Shown here in pieces: positions 9,978 through 22,100 of a stretch of 64,000 nt of DNA. The stretch spans positions 1 through 64,000 of the forward strand of contig CP085835.1 of assembly GCA_020809705.1 (NCBI GenBank). The letters are read 5' to 3'. The translations under genes were made by a program, and so were the position numbers. Each line of letters begins with the position of its first letter. Within the stretch, counting starts at the first letter, position 1. Origin of the DNA: Calonectria ilicicola. Lineage: Eukaryota; Ascomycota; Sordariomycetes; Hypocreales; Nectriaceae. The notes beneath the pieces are model-generated. The model saw only the letters and a program-made list of their open reading frames with translations, ran no database searches and was not told where the DNA came from.

Positions 9978-10988
9978 CAGCGCTGCGGTCAATTCAAATC
10001 TCAAACAGGATTTTCACATTTGAATTGAAGGGATTCGCATTTGAATTGAGGCCTTCCGATTTGAATTGATTGAATTGAATTGAGATAATTTGAATCACGT
10101 GCCGTATCACATGTCAGTCATCCAGTGTTTTAAACACTCAATAGCTTCCAAGGTCTCATCAGCTAGGCTGTGCCGTTGTGACCCTATTGTTAGCTTAGCT
10201 TGACTAAATATACGTTCACATTCGGCTGACATTGACGGTATTGTAAGGATATCTATCGCCATTCGACTTATTAAAGGAAAAGCCTGCTTTTGCTGTTGCC
10301 AAAAGGCGATTGGGTTATCCAGCTTTTCAGGGGCCCTACCAAGCCAAGTGTTCAATTCGTGTACAGCCGGGCCATCGCTTTTGGTTGGGTTCTCATAGAA
10401 ATCATTGGGAAGAAGGTCAGGCAGGGAACCGTCACGTTTATCAGGGAAATCTGTGGCCTGGGGCTGTTGATGTTGCTCACTAATAGCCCAACCGTCAAAA
10501 AAGAAGCTTCGAAATCGGTCAATGATGAGATTTGCTTTAAATGGCTCCACACGGCGATCGGAGAGGCTAGAAAATGACCAATATGACAGTTCTGAACATC
10601 ATAAACAAAGGCATAATAACGCAATAGGCAAAAATGGCCGTATTTTGTGGTGTTGTGGAGGGTAGTTTTGTGTGTGATGTGCAGGAAAAGGTGAGGTTAG
10701 TGAGAATTCCTTCGTGGTTGAAAAATCATGGTCATGTGACCGATCATGTGACCCGAGCTATACCGCTTTAGGCGATGACTAAGCAGGAAATTCCTCCCGG
10801 GTAAACCACATCAAAGACACCAAAACTCAGCCAAAAAATCACACATCTACACTAAATACCCTATATCTAGCTCAATCAATTCAATCAAATTGATCGTTGT
10901 ATTTGATTTGAATTGAATACCCGTTTTCCCGATTTGATTTGAATTGATTTGAATTGAATTGAGGCGATTTGAATTGACCGCAGCGCTG
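9978..10988 (-). mobile_element. Non-autonomous hAT transposon, 1,011 bp, inserted in an exon
   Basis: Perfect 23-bp terminal inverted repeats begin CAGCGCTGCGG at 9978 and end at 10988. They are flanked by an exact 8-bp target duplication ATACTGGT (9970-9977 and 10989-10996), the size expected for hAT. Subterminal regions are packed with copies of TTTGAATTGA in both orientations, a usual arrangement for transposase binding sites. Internally only the end of a transposase remains. Confidence 0.95.
10107..10550 (-). pseudogene. hAT transposase C-terminal (dimerisation domain) remnant
   Basis: 147 codons on the minus strand end in a typical hATC domain: W..Q...FPLISRMAIDILTIPSMSAECERIFS and later the conserved RHSL and IECLKHWM. 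The catalytic N-terminal two thirds are absent, so mobilisation would need a transposase from elsewhere. Confidence 0.9.
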
Positions 10989-13900
10989 ATACTGGTAAAT
11001 AGCCAGCTGCCTCCAGATGCAAGTGTGGAGTAAGTATACACTCAATATACATGTGCAAAGAGAAAACTAAAATCCTGAAATACTAACTGCCTCTTGACAG
11101 CATTGTGGTTGTTCCAGGTCTTGGAGCAGATCCTTTGGAATGCTGGGCGGCAGAATCGCCAGCAACGAAATTCTCAAAGGCAGAATCCTCAACGGCAGAA
11201 TCCTCAACGGAAAAAGTACCTTTTAACTGGATCACGAGTGACGAGGGCCTACAAGGAAGATTTAAAAAAGCTCGAATCCTACGGTACGCCTATGCTTCGG
11301 CATACCACGGTCGCTTTGTTATAGACCATCCATTTTCAAGTATAGTGGAACAACTTCTAAAGTCACTTACTTTGGAAAGAACCGTATGTGCACCTTTCTA
11401 AGAAGCTATTACACACATTCCTTTGACAGACTATTTAATTTAGGGTGCTAGCGAACAAGGGCGACCGATTATCTTCATTGGCCACAGCATGGGCGGACTT
11501 GTTGTGGCTGAGGTCAGTTTTCCGTATCATCCCCTGCCAAGAGCACATATCCTCTAACAGGGCATCAGGCTTTGAATGAGGCCAAAAGAAAACTTGAAGA
11601 ATACGGAAAGATGCTTCCCTATGTCGTGGGCTGTCTATTTTTTGGAACGCCATTTCACGGCACACATGCAGCTTCCTACGCATCTTACTTGACTTATTTT
11701 CCTCAAATGGTCAAAGAAACCAATGGCGAGCTGCTGAAGCTCTTGATGAAGGATAACCCACGTGTCCTAAGTATAGGGCAGCATTTACTTGAATTAGCTA
11801 CTCAGACCAGTCCAAACATCAAACTGTGTTATTTTTATGAAACAGAACCCATGCGCGTAAACGATAAAGAGCCAGCACCACAAGATATCATCTCTGGAAC
11901 GATATCAACAATGCTAGACTCCACAAAAAATCGGGTTCTAAACAAGGTATTTTTATTTTGCGCGAGAGTCTAAAATGGTGTTGGAGACTAAATTGCTTAT
12001 AGCTTTTTGTTGCAGAGGTAGTCGATCACAAATCTGCTACCTTCGAGACCGACGGAGGTTACCCCATATGCTCGAATCATAGACAAATGGTCAAGTTTTC
12101 AAGCTCCACTGACAAGAATTATACAAAAGTACTGGTGCACCTGACTCCCATGGTCAACAGCGCAGTAATGAATGCGCGTAGAAGACGAGCGGCATCAAAT
12201 CAAGGTACTATGTCAGATATGGCTGTGGATTCTTTGAGACGTCTCCTCGACTCTGGCCTTATACGAAGACATGGAATTATCTTCGACTCACAGAAGAAGG
12301 ATTCTTGGATTCTGAAGGATGAAAGTTACCAAAAGTGGGAGAATCCTAAGATTGACAACTGCCGATGCTTATGGGTGACTGGGCCACCTGGTATTAAAAA
12401 AACAGGACTATCGCTATCGGTAATTGGTAGGATGAAGACCAAGAGTCATGACAGAGGCAAACAAAAAGAGTCCGGACCCATTCCGCTTCTGGCGTATTTC
12501 CTTTGCGACTCTTCCCGAGAAGGGTGTTCCGCCATCGAGTTACTCAAATCTCTCGTGCTCCAGCTGATTAATCAGAACACGCTTTTGGCAGAATACGGCA
12601 AGTACTTTCTCAAGAGAAGCGAACATGGAGAAAATAGGGAGCAAAAAAGCAGCAATCTGAACAGTTCGGATAGCAGAGTCGAAGCCTCGATAAGCGTTCA
12701 GAACCTCTGGCGTTGCTTACGGGGTATACTTACCGACAATTCCTTGGGTGATGTCTATATTATTATCAATAATATCCATTACCTCGAGGATTGCCAATCC
12801 TCCAACGATCTTATCAACTTCATTTATGAGGAAGTTATGGCAAGTCACCAGCTTAATGCGATGGGAGCTCGGAGATGGTTCTTCACCAGCGCATTGACCA
12901 AGGATCACGGCAATCAATTCAAAAACCTGAGCAAAATAGATCAACAGTCATCGATTTGTCAGTCAAAGAATACGAACAACAGCATAAATTCAACCTTGCA
13001 AAATATGCACAAGATTGCATTCGCAAATTGGCCCTAGAAAAGCATTATGAACACGATCAAAGATATATGATACAGGACGTTTTGGCCGATAATGGGGAAA
13101 ACGAAGACTGGATTGATATTCAGTGTATCAGGCTCGGGGCATTAAAAGAAAATACCGATTCGGAAACAATCATCAAAACACTTGGACTCACTTGTGCTTC
13201 AAATCTGAGCAACCTTGTGCGAAATAGTTGGTTGAAAGTGAGCGCGTTTTTTAAGCCTGCGCAGAATTCTAGGGACTACAACTAACATTTTCGTTTCAGA
13301 TAGTCAAGGAACATCCTTCGTTGGAACATCACTTGAAGGATTTGCTGAAAGCATTATTATTCGCTCAACAGAGCCCGTCTATCCAGGAGCTTTCTATCCT
13401 ATCTGGCATAAGAGACATAGGATACGTGAAGCGCTTGATTAATCAATGCATGCCGATGATCCAGCTCTCCGACAACGATAACGTCATGTTCGTAAACAAA
13501 ACAGTGAAGAAATATCTCCTTTTCAATGCGGGAGTGGTTCTCGACTTTTCGGAAAGCGTTGAAGATGAGCAGGCTACGAACCCAGAAATTCAGCAATTTC
13601 ACGGTATCCTTGCTTGGCGATGCTTTTTATACATGCAACAGGTCTTGTCAGCCTTTCCAGCAAACTCAACACTGGACAGGTCTACAACAATTGAAGGGAT
13701 TGGGGAAGGCGGCAGAATGGACAAAGAATCCGTATGCTTTTATCCTCTTCAATTCTGGCTAGATCACGCAATCAAAAGCAAACAGGAGTTGGTAGAGGAC
13801 CTGACGGCCAATTTGGACAATTTTTGGGGAAAAGAGTCACACATCAGAAATATTTGGTTGTGTTGGTATCTGCGCAACGTGATGAAATCGAACAATGAAA

Positions 13901-16556
13901 TCGACCATACGGGAATGACGGCGTTGCATGTGGCCGCAATTGTTGGCTATGATGGACTTGCTGCCAATTTGACAATGGGAAGACTCCGAGATGATGGGCT
14001 TACTCCTAATAAAGATGGATATACTCCAGTAAGTGAAGCATAACTGGTCAAAGCAATACCTATGGTTTCTGAGCTGACATCGACAATTAGCTTCATCTTG
14101 CAATTTATTATAATCATATACAGACTGCCAAGGTTCTTCTGCGCTGTTATAATTTCCTGGGTTGTTATTCCAACGACCTTACAGGATTCGAAGGCGGCCC
14201 CGGGACACCGCTACACATAGCAGCAATCAAAGGTCATATGGAAGCGATGAAGCTACTGCTTGACAATGGAGCAGACCCGAACGTTTCATGTGTTGCACAT
14301 GGTCCCGTTATTAATGCTGCCATTCGATCTGGGAATGACAAAGTGGTAAAGCTATTGCTTGAGCACGAGAAAACTGATTTGAATTTCAATAATTGGGATC
14401 CCCCACTATCCTTATCCGCGACTATGTCAGAAAAAACGATTTTTCGCAAGATACTTGAAGCGGGGAAAGAAAAATGGAAATCAGAACATTATTCAGCCGC
14501 TTTAGTCAAAGCATGCTACAGAGGAAATGTGGCCAACGTCCAACTCCTCCTCTCTGATTCCCTCCGGCCCCACTCTTCCAATTCTGAAAGCTCCCTCCCG
14601 TCTATTCCTCGAAAGCCCCTCCACCCTGATTTTCAAGAGCCTCCTTTCAAGAATGAAACCCTCGAGAGGGCCTTGCTTATAGCAGCTACGGAGAACAAAT
14701 GGGACTGTGTCCTTGAGGTATTTCGAAAAGGGTTAGCATGCAGTGATATCTTCTATCTGGCGGCGGTTACGCTGTGCGGTAATCGGAAGGCCAACGATGC
14801 CCTGAAAAATATATGGGAGGAGTCTGGTTCAACCATTCACCCAGAGGTTGTCAACGCATCGTTATATCAGGCAACAGATAACGAGAAAGAAGAAACCGTA
14901 ACATGGTTACTGAGCCACTGCAATGCCGATGCCAACGCAACTCACGAGAAGACCAGCAAATTACAAGAAGATTCATATAATAATCGACCGGACCTCACTT
15001 TTGGAAACGCACTGACCGCTGCTGCCTCGGATGGGACCCTCAATATCGTTCAGAAACTGTTGGACCATGGTGCTCATGTGGAAAGTCTCGAAGGATGTGC
15101 CCTGCAACTAGCTGCGAAAAACGGTCATGCAAATGTTGTTACTCTACTCCTTCGATGGGGTGCCGAAATTGACAAAATTCCTGAGGAGCAAGAAGGATAT
15201 CAAGGCCCAGACTTTCCAGAAGGAACTGCCCTACAAGCTGCCTGTCAAAATGGGCATACCAAAGTTGCCACGATCTTACTTGAGAAGGGGGCCAATCCGA
15301 ATCTAGGAAGAGGGGTAGATGCAAATCCACTTATTGCAGCAACTCGCAAAAACTTCCCTGAGATACTCCAATTACTGCTTAGCAGTCCATGTATACAAGT
15401 CAATACAAGAGGACAGGATGGGTCAACGCCGTTAACCAATGCATCCTGTTATATGTCATCTAAAGAAGTAAAATTATTACTTGAAGCTGGTGCCAATATC
15501 GACCAGGCGGATTCTAAAGGTGATATACCTCTTATTGTCGCAGCGCAGAGAGGAGAGGCGGAAATTTTACGCCTATTATGCGACCGCAAAGCTAATATTC
15601 TATACAAAACTCCAAAACTTGGGTTTGCCCTTACTATTACTGCAAGGCAAGGGCATATAGAATGCGTACAAGTACTCGACCAAGCACTATCCCCATTATT
15701 TTGTGGCCTCAACAATGCTCTTGCAAAAGGGAGCACATTTGTCCGCGATTTGTTGGCTAGGCCAGGGGACGACCACGATATTATTGATATGGAAGCTGTC
15801 ACTGGCTTACGACAAGAGAATTTTAAGCTTCGCAAAGAGCTTGAGCATCTTGATGGAATTCGAGCAGGCTGGGATCAGATGCAGTCAAGATTAGACCAAG
15901 CGGAAGTCAAAGCGAACAATTCGCATCAAGAGATGCAGCTCATGGCAGAAGCAAGAGAAAGAGAGAAGAAAATACTTGAGGAAGAAATAGCGAAGTATAA
16001 ACCTGCAATACGTGGCTATGGGTCTCTTGAAGAGGAAAACAAAGACCTCAAAAAGGCCAAGCGAGAGTACAAGGCTAGACTGGCCATGGAAATAAAAACT
16101 TCGGCTGATCTTCAAGAGATGCACAATCAGACCGAGCTGGAAAAGAATAATCTTCAAAAGGAGCTCGATGAAATGCAAATGAAATACAGAGGTTACGACG
16201 AGAACTTCAAGAAGCTTCAAGATCTGTCAGAACAACGCCTCAATACAATCAATTCTCTGGAGAATGAGCTCGCAGAACGAAAACGCGAAGCTGATGGCAA
16301 TTCTATTGAACAGAGTGACAAAAGCTTATCTGATGTTACAGCCGATAATGAAGGCGATGGGAAAAAGCCGGCGGGCAAAAATATGCTTCGGGGGATCAAT
16401 TTAGCGCTTAACTTGAAAAGAATGGGGGGTAAAACAGCAGGTGATAAGAGTGGACAAGGAGAGTCTGAAGAGGAAAAAAAACAGCCTGCACTTCCACCTC
16501 GCCCCTGCGAGTAAGCCAGGTTAACAGTGGTTATAACCCATATTCAGCCTACCCAT

Positions 16557-16703
16557 GTAACGAACTGGATTCACGACTAGGGTGACGCACCAATGGGCCC
16601 CAATAGATCTCTGTTCTCTATGCAAGACTTCAACTTGACGAATAGTAGAATTGTTCGTCTGCGCTCACTACATAATGTTCTTGTGGGCATTCTTGCCCTA
16701 TAA
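16557..16703 (+). repeat. Second copy of the ~150-bp dispersed repeat
   Basis: Inverted partner of 6755-6905. It starts 43 bp downstream of the NLR-type stop codon. It ends with GCCCTATAATG, matching the CTATAGGGC end of the first copy. Confidence 0.75.
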
Positions 16704-16908
16704 TGTCTCACGCTTAGATGCACGCATAGCGTGCATCTTGATTGGTTCCCCGCACCCACAGTCTTACAGGTTTTAATCCCTATCTGTTTTAATTCATAAT
16801 CTAACTTTCTTTCGTTAACAGTTGTGACCTGGACCTTGGGCTACTGCTACCAGGCTAGCGGTTCGATATTGATTGTCGCACTTAGTAGAAAGTCTCAATA
16901 ACCTCATG

Positions 16909-16991
16909 TTAAAGCAGCGAGAATCCACATCGTCGCCGCTTTTGCGGCTACGATGAGCTAGTCCTAGAGCGTCACATCAAGCCCGGATTCA
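16909..16991 (+). repeat. Half-copy of the palindromic element
   Basis: It carries AAAGCAGCG, CACATCGTCGCCGCTTTT, GATGAGCTAGTCCTAGA and ACGTCACATCAAGCCC (last here as GCGTCACATCAAGCCC) in the same order as the left half of 17117-17260, without the inverted right arm. Confidence 0.7.
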
Positions 16992-17116
16992 GGCATCGCC
17001 GGAAGCAGCAGGAACAATTACAGAAGGATATATAAGGGATAGATTGATCATAGAGACCTTAATAGAGCATCCGCACCTTATGTTACTGCAATTGTAACCC
17101 GTGTTCTAACACACTC

Positions 17117-17260
17117 TGTAAAAGCAGCGGGGATCCACATCGTCGCCGCTTTTGGGGTCATGATGAGCTAGTCCTAGAACGTCACATCAAGCCCGCATTC
17201 TAGGACTAGCTCATCGTGGCCCCAAAAGCGGCGACGATGTGGATCCCTGCTGCTTTTACA
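17117..17260. repeat. Palindromic MITE-like element, 144 bp
   Basis: The left arm (17117-about 17179) and the right arm (about 17199-17260) are inverted repeats of roughly 60 bp differing at a few positions. They start TGTAAAAGCAGC and end GCTGCTTTTACA, with a loop of about 20 bp containing ACGTCACATCAAGCCC. No clear target duplication is visible. It would form a long hairpin. Confidence 0.75.
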
Positions 17261-18537
17261 AATTTAACACAGGGTACTTCAGACCCACTAAAGTTGATGG
17301 GGCGGGGTCCCAGCAGCGTACAGTACATGGCAGCAAGGCCCTGATAGCTCACAGGTTAGCAAGATTAATGCTTCTTTAAACAGATGTTGAAATTTTGACA
17401 GTTTGGAAGTTTTACAGCTTGCAGCGGGCATACATATACATGTCCTGTTTTATGCCTCTCATCAATCTGGAGAGAGCACATTGATTGATTGATTGATTGA
17501 TTTGGATCCTACACGGTTTTGGCCACGTGATCATCGCGGCTATGCCCGGTTAGGCAGGGCTCCACTGACAGCCAAAGGACCTCGGCTAAATACCGGGTCA
17601 ACCCCACTTCACCCTTCCTGTTGAAGAAAGGGCCATCTGCCGCAGAATATCTCTCCCTTTGCACTACAACCTCTATTTATATTGATTTAGCGGTCTCTGT
17701 CAATAGTGGTTTCCTTCTTATTCTGTATATAATAGGCGCTCATGGCTTCTCCACCTACTACAAAGATACCCTGTATTTATATCTTCCATATATTATTCTC
17801 CCCTAATGTAAGTCTTACTTGTCAGTAGGCCGCTTCTTCGGTCGTCGCAGGCCGGGCGCCAGTCTGGCCGCAGCGGGTTCCTCCACATCCATAGCTAACT
17901 ATTCATTTATCTCTACCCCTCTGAGCCTTAGGGTATATGTTTGTTCTATGAATATAATAGCTAGTTTGATCTTATTGTGTATATTAAGAAGTTTCTATAT
18001 ATTTCTACATACTCCAAGTACCTTCCACTATAAATCCTAGTATAATTTATAATATAGTAGTATATATCTGATAATCTGTCTTGATTTACTATAAGAGTAG
18101 TAAGGGATTTCAATTTCTAGTACTCTTCTTAAATATAGAAAGTTATAGAGGCCAATCTTCTTAGTATATAATTGTACTAGAAGAGCTAATTCTGCTTTAA
18201 TAAGATTTTTATATAATAAGAGGATTTTTGGTATAGGGCTTTATATATACCAGTATATTATTCTTTTATTTATATTAAATTCCTAGCTAGCCTCCTATTA
18301 ATATCTAGCTTCTTTTTATACCTATGTTTTAATTATTATTCTTAATATACAGAGGCTAGGTAAGATCTTGGCCTATAGGCTAGAGCCCTTCTTCCTCCAC
18401 CTAATTACTTCTTTTACTATAATATCTACTTATTTATTACTATATATATCTTTATAGGCTAGTATCCATCTAATCTTTATTTTATGGCTGTTTTTATATA
18501 TTTGATTAATGGTTTTAATAATATATTATAGGATATA

Positions 18538-18710
18538 TAACGTATATGATAAGCATGCGTCGCAGACAAGTATGCGTCGCACTTTCCGCCACCCCCATTT
18601 TTAATTTAAGATAAAAACATCGCAAGGCATTTGATCAATTGAAAAGTGTTGTGTATGAGGGATTTTTGCGACGCATACTTGTCTGCGACGCATGCTTATC
18701 ATATACGTTA
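18538..18710 (-). mobile_element. Fot1-derived MITE, 173 bp
   Basis: Perfect 44-bp terminal inverted repeats (18538-18581 and 18667-18710), starting TAACGTATATGATAAGC. The internal 85 bp match, in reverse orientation, the two ends of the full element at 20479-22342: CCCATTTTTAATTTAAGAT on the left and GTGTTGTGTATGAGGGATTT on the right. It is therefore an internal-deletion derivative of that Fot1-type family. Confidence 0.9.
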
Positions 18711-19164
18711 ATCTATTTTATAACTTTTAAAATTACTGTTGTAACTCTTCTTATAAGACATAAGACCAGTAGGTTATATATAACTTTCACCTTTTTATAA
18801 GTAGAAGCTATTTAGTAAATTAGAGAAGATAAGCATATTTAATCTTATACTATAAAACTTACCTTTCTATATTATAAAGTAAAATATTATATTTAATCTT
18901 CTACTAATTAATATTAATTTATTATATTAAAAACCTTATTATTTTATTTAATTACTTACTTTTAATTAAAACTTATATATTAAATATTAATTATATTTAA
19001 AAGTATAATAAGTAATAATAATTATTAAATTTTAAATTAAATAATCTTAATTTAAAGAAAGAATATAAAATTAAATAATATAAAAAAATTAATCTTTTTA
19101 TAAATAAAATTAATTAAATAAGAAGAAGATTTAATCTACTAACTAAGTAATTAAATTAATTAAA

Positions 19165-22100
19165 TAACGTACATGATAAGCGAGCGCCCCACTTCTTACT
19201 ATACCCTATTTTCAAACTAGAATAAAAATACTATAAAGCATCTAATTAATTAATTCTAATTACTATCCTCTTCCTTAGAGATCTTAATAATTACTTAATA
19301 TATTCTTATATTATAATCAATCTTACTATAAGTGTTATAGTACTGCTTCCCTAATCACACTAACTTCCCTTGACTATTACTTTACAATATTTCTACCCAT
19401 ATTTGCATATTTACATCTATTTGATTAATTACTTCCCTTATACTAGCTACTATTATTATCCCTCTATCTTATAGTTAGATTCTTTTTGCTCTATAGCGTT
19501 TACTAAGTATCTTGTTTGCTTATTTAATATCCTATATTTTTAACTTTAATAATACCATTTTATACATAACCTTCTTTATTCCTTTAAAAAGCGATTATAA
19601 TGCCTTAATAATAGACTCTAGAGAGGCACTTTAAAGCCTTCTAATTCGTTCTATAAGGTACTCAGACTATAAGCTGGTCTTAGTAATAATCCTTAGAGTC
19701 TTTAATATTTAGATTGTAGGTAGGTTAATTACTTAATTGAATAATATTAGAGTCTATAGCCGCATATCAAGCTTTAATATAATATTTTCTAAATTTAAAG
19801 GATTAAGTCCAGCTCCTCTAAAATCTACCTTAATATTCTTTTCTATTATAGTAGCTTTATATATATTATAAAAGGTTAGAAAGAAGTTAGCCTTTAAAAT
19901 ATAAGTAATAGAGCATCTGATCAAATGCTCTATTTCCTTCCTATATGCTGTTTTTAGTAGTTTAAAGTATGTAATATTAAGTGGCTGAAGTAGATGAGAT
20001 AAATTAGGCAGTATATAAAGTGTGATAATTTTATTGTTCTTATAATATTCCTTAAACTGGACTAAATGGTGACTTTTATAGCTATTAAGGATTAAAAGAT
20101 AATAATAATTAATTGATTAATTATTTATATAGTGATTAAAGTACTTTAGCTATTTAAGACCTACTTTATTATCAATCTAGCTATTTTAGGTAATTATAAT
20201 AGCCTAATTATCTAGAAGATTACTTTCTTAATACCAATTAGCAAGATAATATTAACTTATAATGATAAAAAATAGTAGGATAGCCTAGCCTTTTATATTA
20301 ATAGCTTGAATTATTATTATCTATTTTTAGTTTCTAGGCTAGATTAATTTTAAATTTGAATATCTTTTTATACCTATTATAACTATTCTATTTATAATAA
20401 TATCTATTATAAAGCCAATCTTATCAAAGTTATGTATATTATTTAATTAAATATTATACTTCCTAATTATATTTAATATAACGTATATGATAAGCATGCA
20501 TCGCAGACAAGTATATGTCACAAAAATCCCTCATACACAACACTTTTCAATTAATCAAATGCTTCTCAACCATCAAACATATCACAATCCAATATAGAGG
20601 CTAATACCCTTCTTACCCTTTAAACTATTTAAGGTCCCTAAAAATTAAGCACCTAAAAGGCTATACAGATCTATAAAGTCAATGAGTATAGGCTATATTA
20701 TTAGTAGAAGGGGATTTAATCTCGAAGCAATTAGGTCCCTCTATCATGTAAGCTATTTAATCTAAAAGAGAATATTATTTTTTAGTTTATTCTAGATCTA
20801 GATTTATAAGGATTCCCTTTATAGCTTTTTAATGTAAAGGAAATAATTAATTAATTGCTTTTTGATCGAAATGAATTACTAGTTGGCTAGTATTAGGCTT
20901 TAAACTTTATAAAGTAATATATAGAGCTTAAAATATAATTCTTTTATAAATATAATTATAAAAAGGCTAAATGTGAAGATCTAAAGATTATTAGTGATTG
21001 ATTTAAGCTTATAGTAAATGTAATAGGGAAGTATAATATTAAATTAGATAATATTTATAATTTTAATAAGATTGGCTTTATAATAGGTATTATTATAAGT
21101 AGAATGGTTGTAATAGGTGTAGAAAGATATTCAAACCTGAAATTGATCTAGCCTAGAAATTAAGAATGGATAATAGCTATTTAAGCTATTAATATAAGAG
21201 GCTAGGCAATCCTGCCATTTCTTATTGCTGCAGGCCAATATCATCTTGCTAATTAGTATAAAGAAAGCAACCTTCCAGTCAATTGGGCTATTGCTACTAC
21301 CTAAAATGGCTGGACCAATAATGCAATAGATCTTAAGTGGCTAAAGCACTTTAATTATTATATAAGCAATTGATTAATTAGTTGCTATTATCTTTTTATC
21401 CTTAATAGGCATGAAAGTTATTATTTAGTCTAATTTAAGGAATATTATAAGGACAATAAAATCATTACACTTTATATACTACCTAATTTATCTTATCTAC
21501 TTTAGCCTCTTGATGTTGCATGCTTTAGGCCACTGAAAATAATATATAAGAAAGAAATAGAGCATTTGATTAGATACTCTATAACTTATATTTTAAAGTC
21601 TAACTTCTTCCTGGCCTTTTATAATATATATAATACTACTATTATAAAAAAGAATATTTAAGTAGGATTTAGAGAAGCTAGGCTTTATTCTCTAGATACA
21701 GAAAATATTATATTAAAGCTTAATATATAGCTACAAACTCTAATACCCTTTAATCAAATGATTAAGCCTACTAGCCCTTAGGCTCTAAAGACTCTAAGAA
21801 ATATTATTAAGACTAGCTCTTAGTCTAAGTATCTTGAAAAATAAATTAGAAGATTGCAAAGCATCTCTCTAAAGTCTATTATTAAGGCATTATAATTACT
21901 TTCTAAAAAAATAAAAGTAATTATATATAAGATAATATTAATAAAAGCTAAGATACAGGATCTTTAACAAGCAAATAAGATACTTAATAAACACTGCAGA
22001 TCAAAAAGAACCAAACTACAAGATGGAAGGACAATAATAGTAGCTAGTACATAAGAAGTAATTAATTAGATAGATATAAATACGTAAATATAGGTAGAAT

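Larger units (their letters stand above)
9904..16514 (+). pseudogene. NLR-type gene: alpha/beta hydrolase - NACHT - ankyrin - coiled coil, disrupted by a hAT element
   Basis: Exons by eye: 9904-9977 plus 10997-11029 (split by the hAT element and one target duplication), 11101-11383, 11444-11512, 11569-11946, 12018-about 13230 (ending before GTGAGC), 13300-14028 and 14124-16514. The N-terminal domain has a serine-hydrolase elbow (GHSMGGLVVAE, 11486-11512) as in fungal SesB-type NLRs. The NACHT P-loop reads GPPGIKKT, with K where Gly is usual, and Walker B reads IIINNIHYLEDC, with Asn for the usual Asp. Near 12945 the frame must shift to continue into IDLSVKEYEQQ, and I see no intron there. Ankyrin repeats follow (TALHVAA; TPLHIAAIKGH and more), then an acidic/basic coiled coil and a proline-rich end (ALPPRP). 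Read-through into the hAT reaches a stop within about 15 codons. Such proteins act in non-self recognition and regulated cell death; this allele looks dead. Confidence 0.85.
16704..18057. other. Gene-free transition zone with MITE-like palindromes and a microsatellite
   Basis: No gene found. It contains the palindromic element and its half-copy listed separately, a (GATT)n microsatellite at about 17482-17502, and at about 17505-17890 a stretch of ordinary GC content ending in the GC-rich block GGCCGGGCGCC. AT-rich, RIP-like sequence begins at about 17900. Confidence 0.6.

Noticed and set aside
14234..16399. Several minus-strand frames inside the ankyrin/coiled-coil exon
   Set aside because: Shadows of the long plus-strand reading frame.
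17482..17502. (GATT)n tract as a regulatory element
   Set aside because: Simple microsatellite with no gene nearby.
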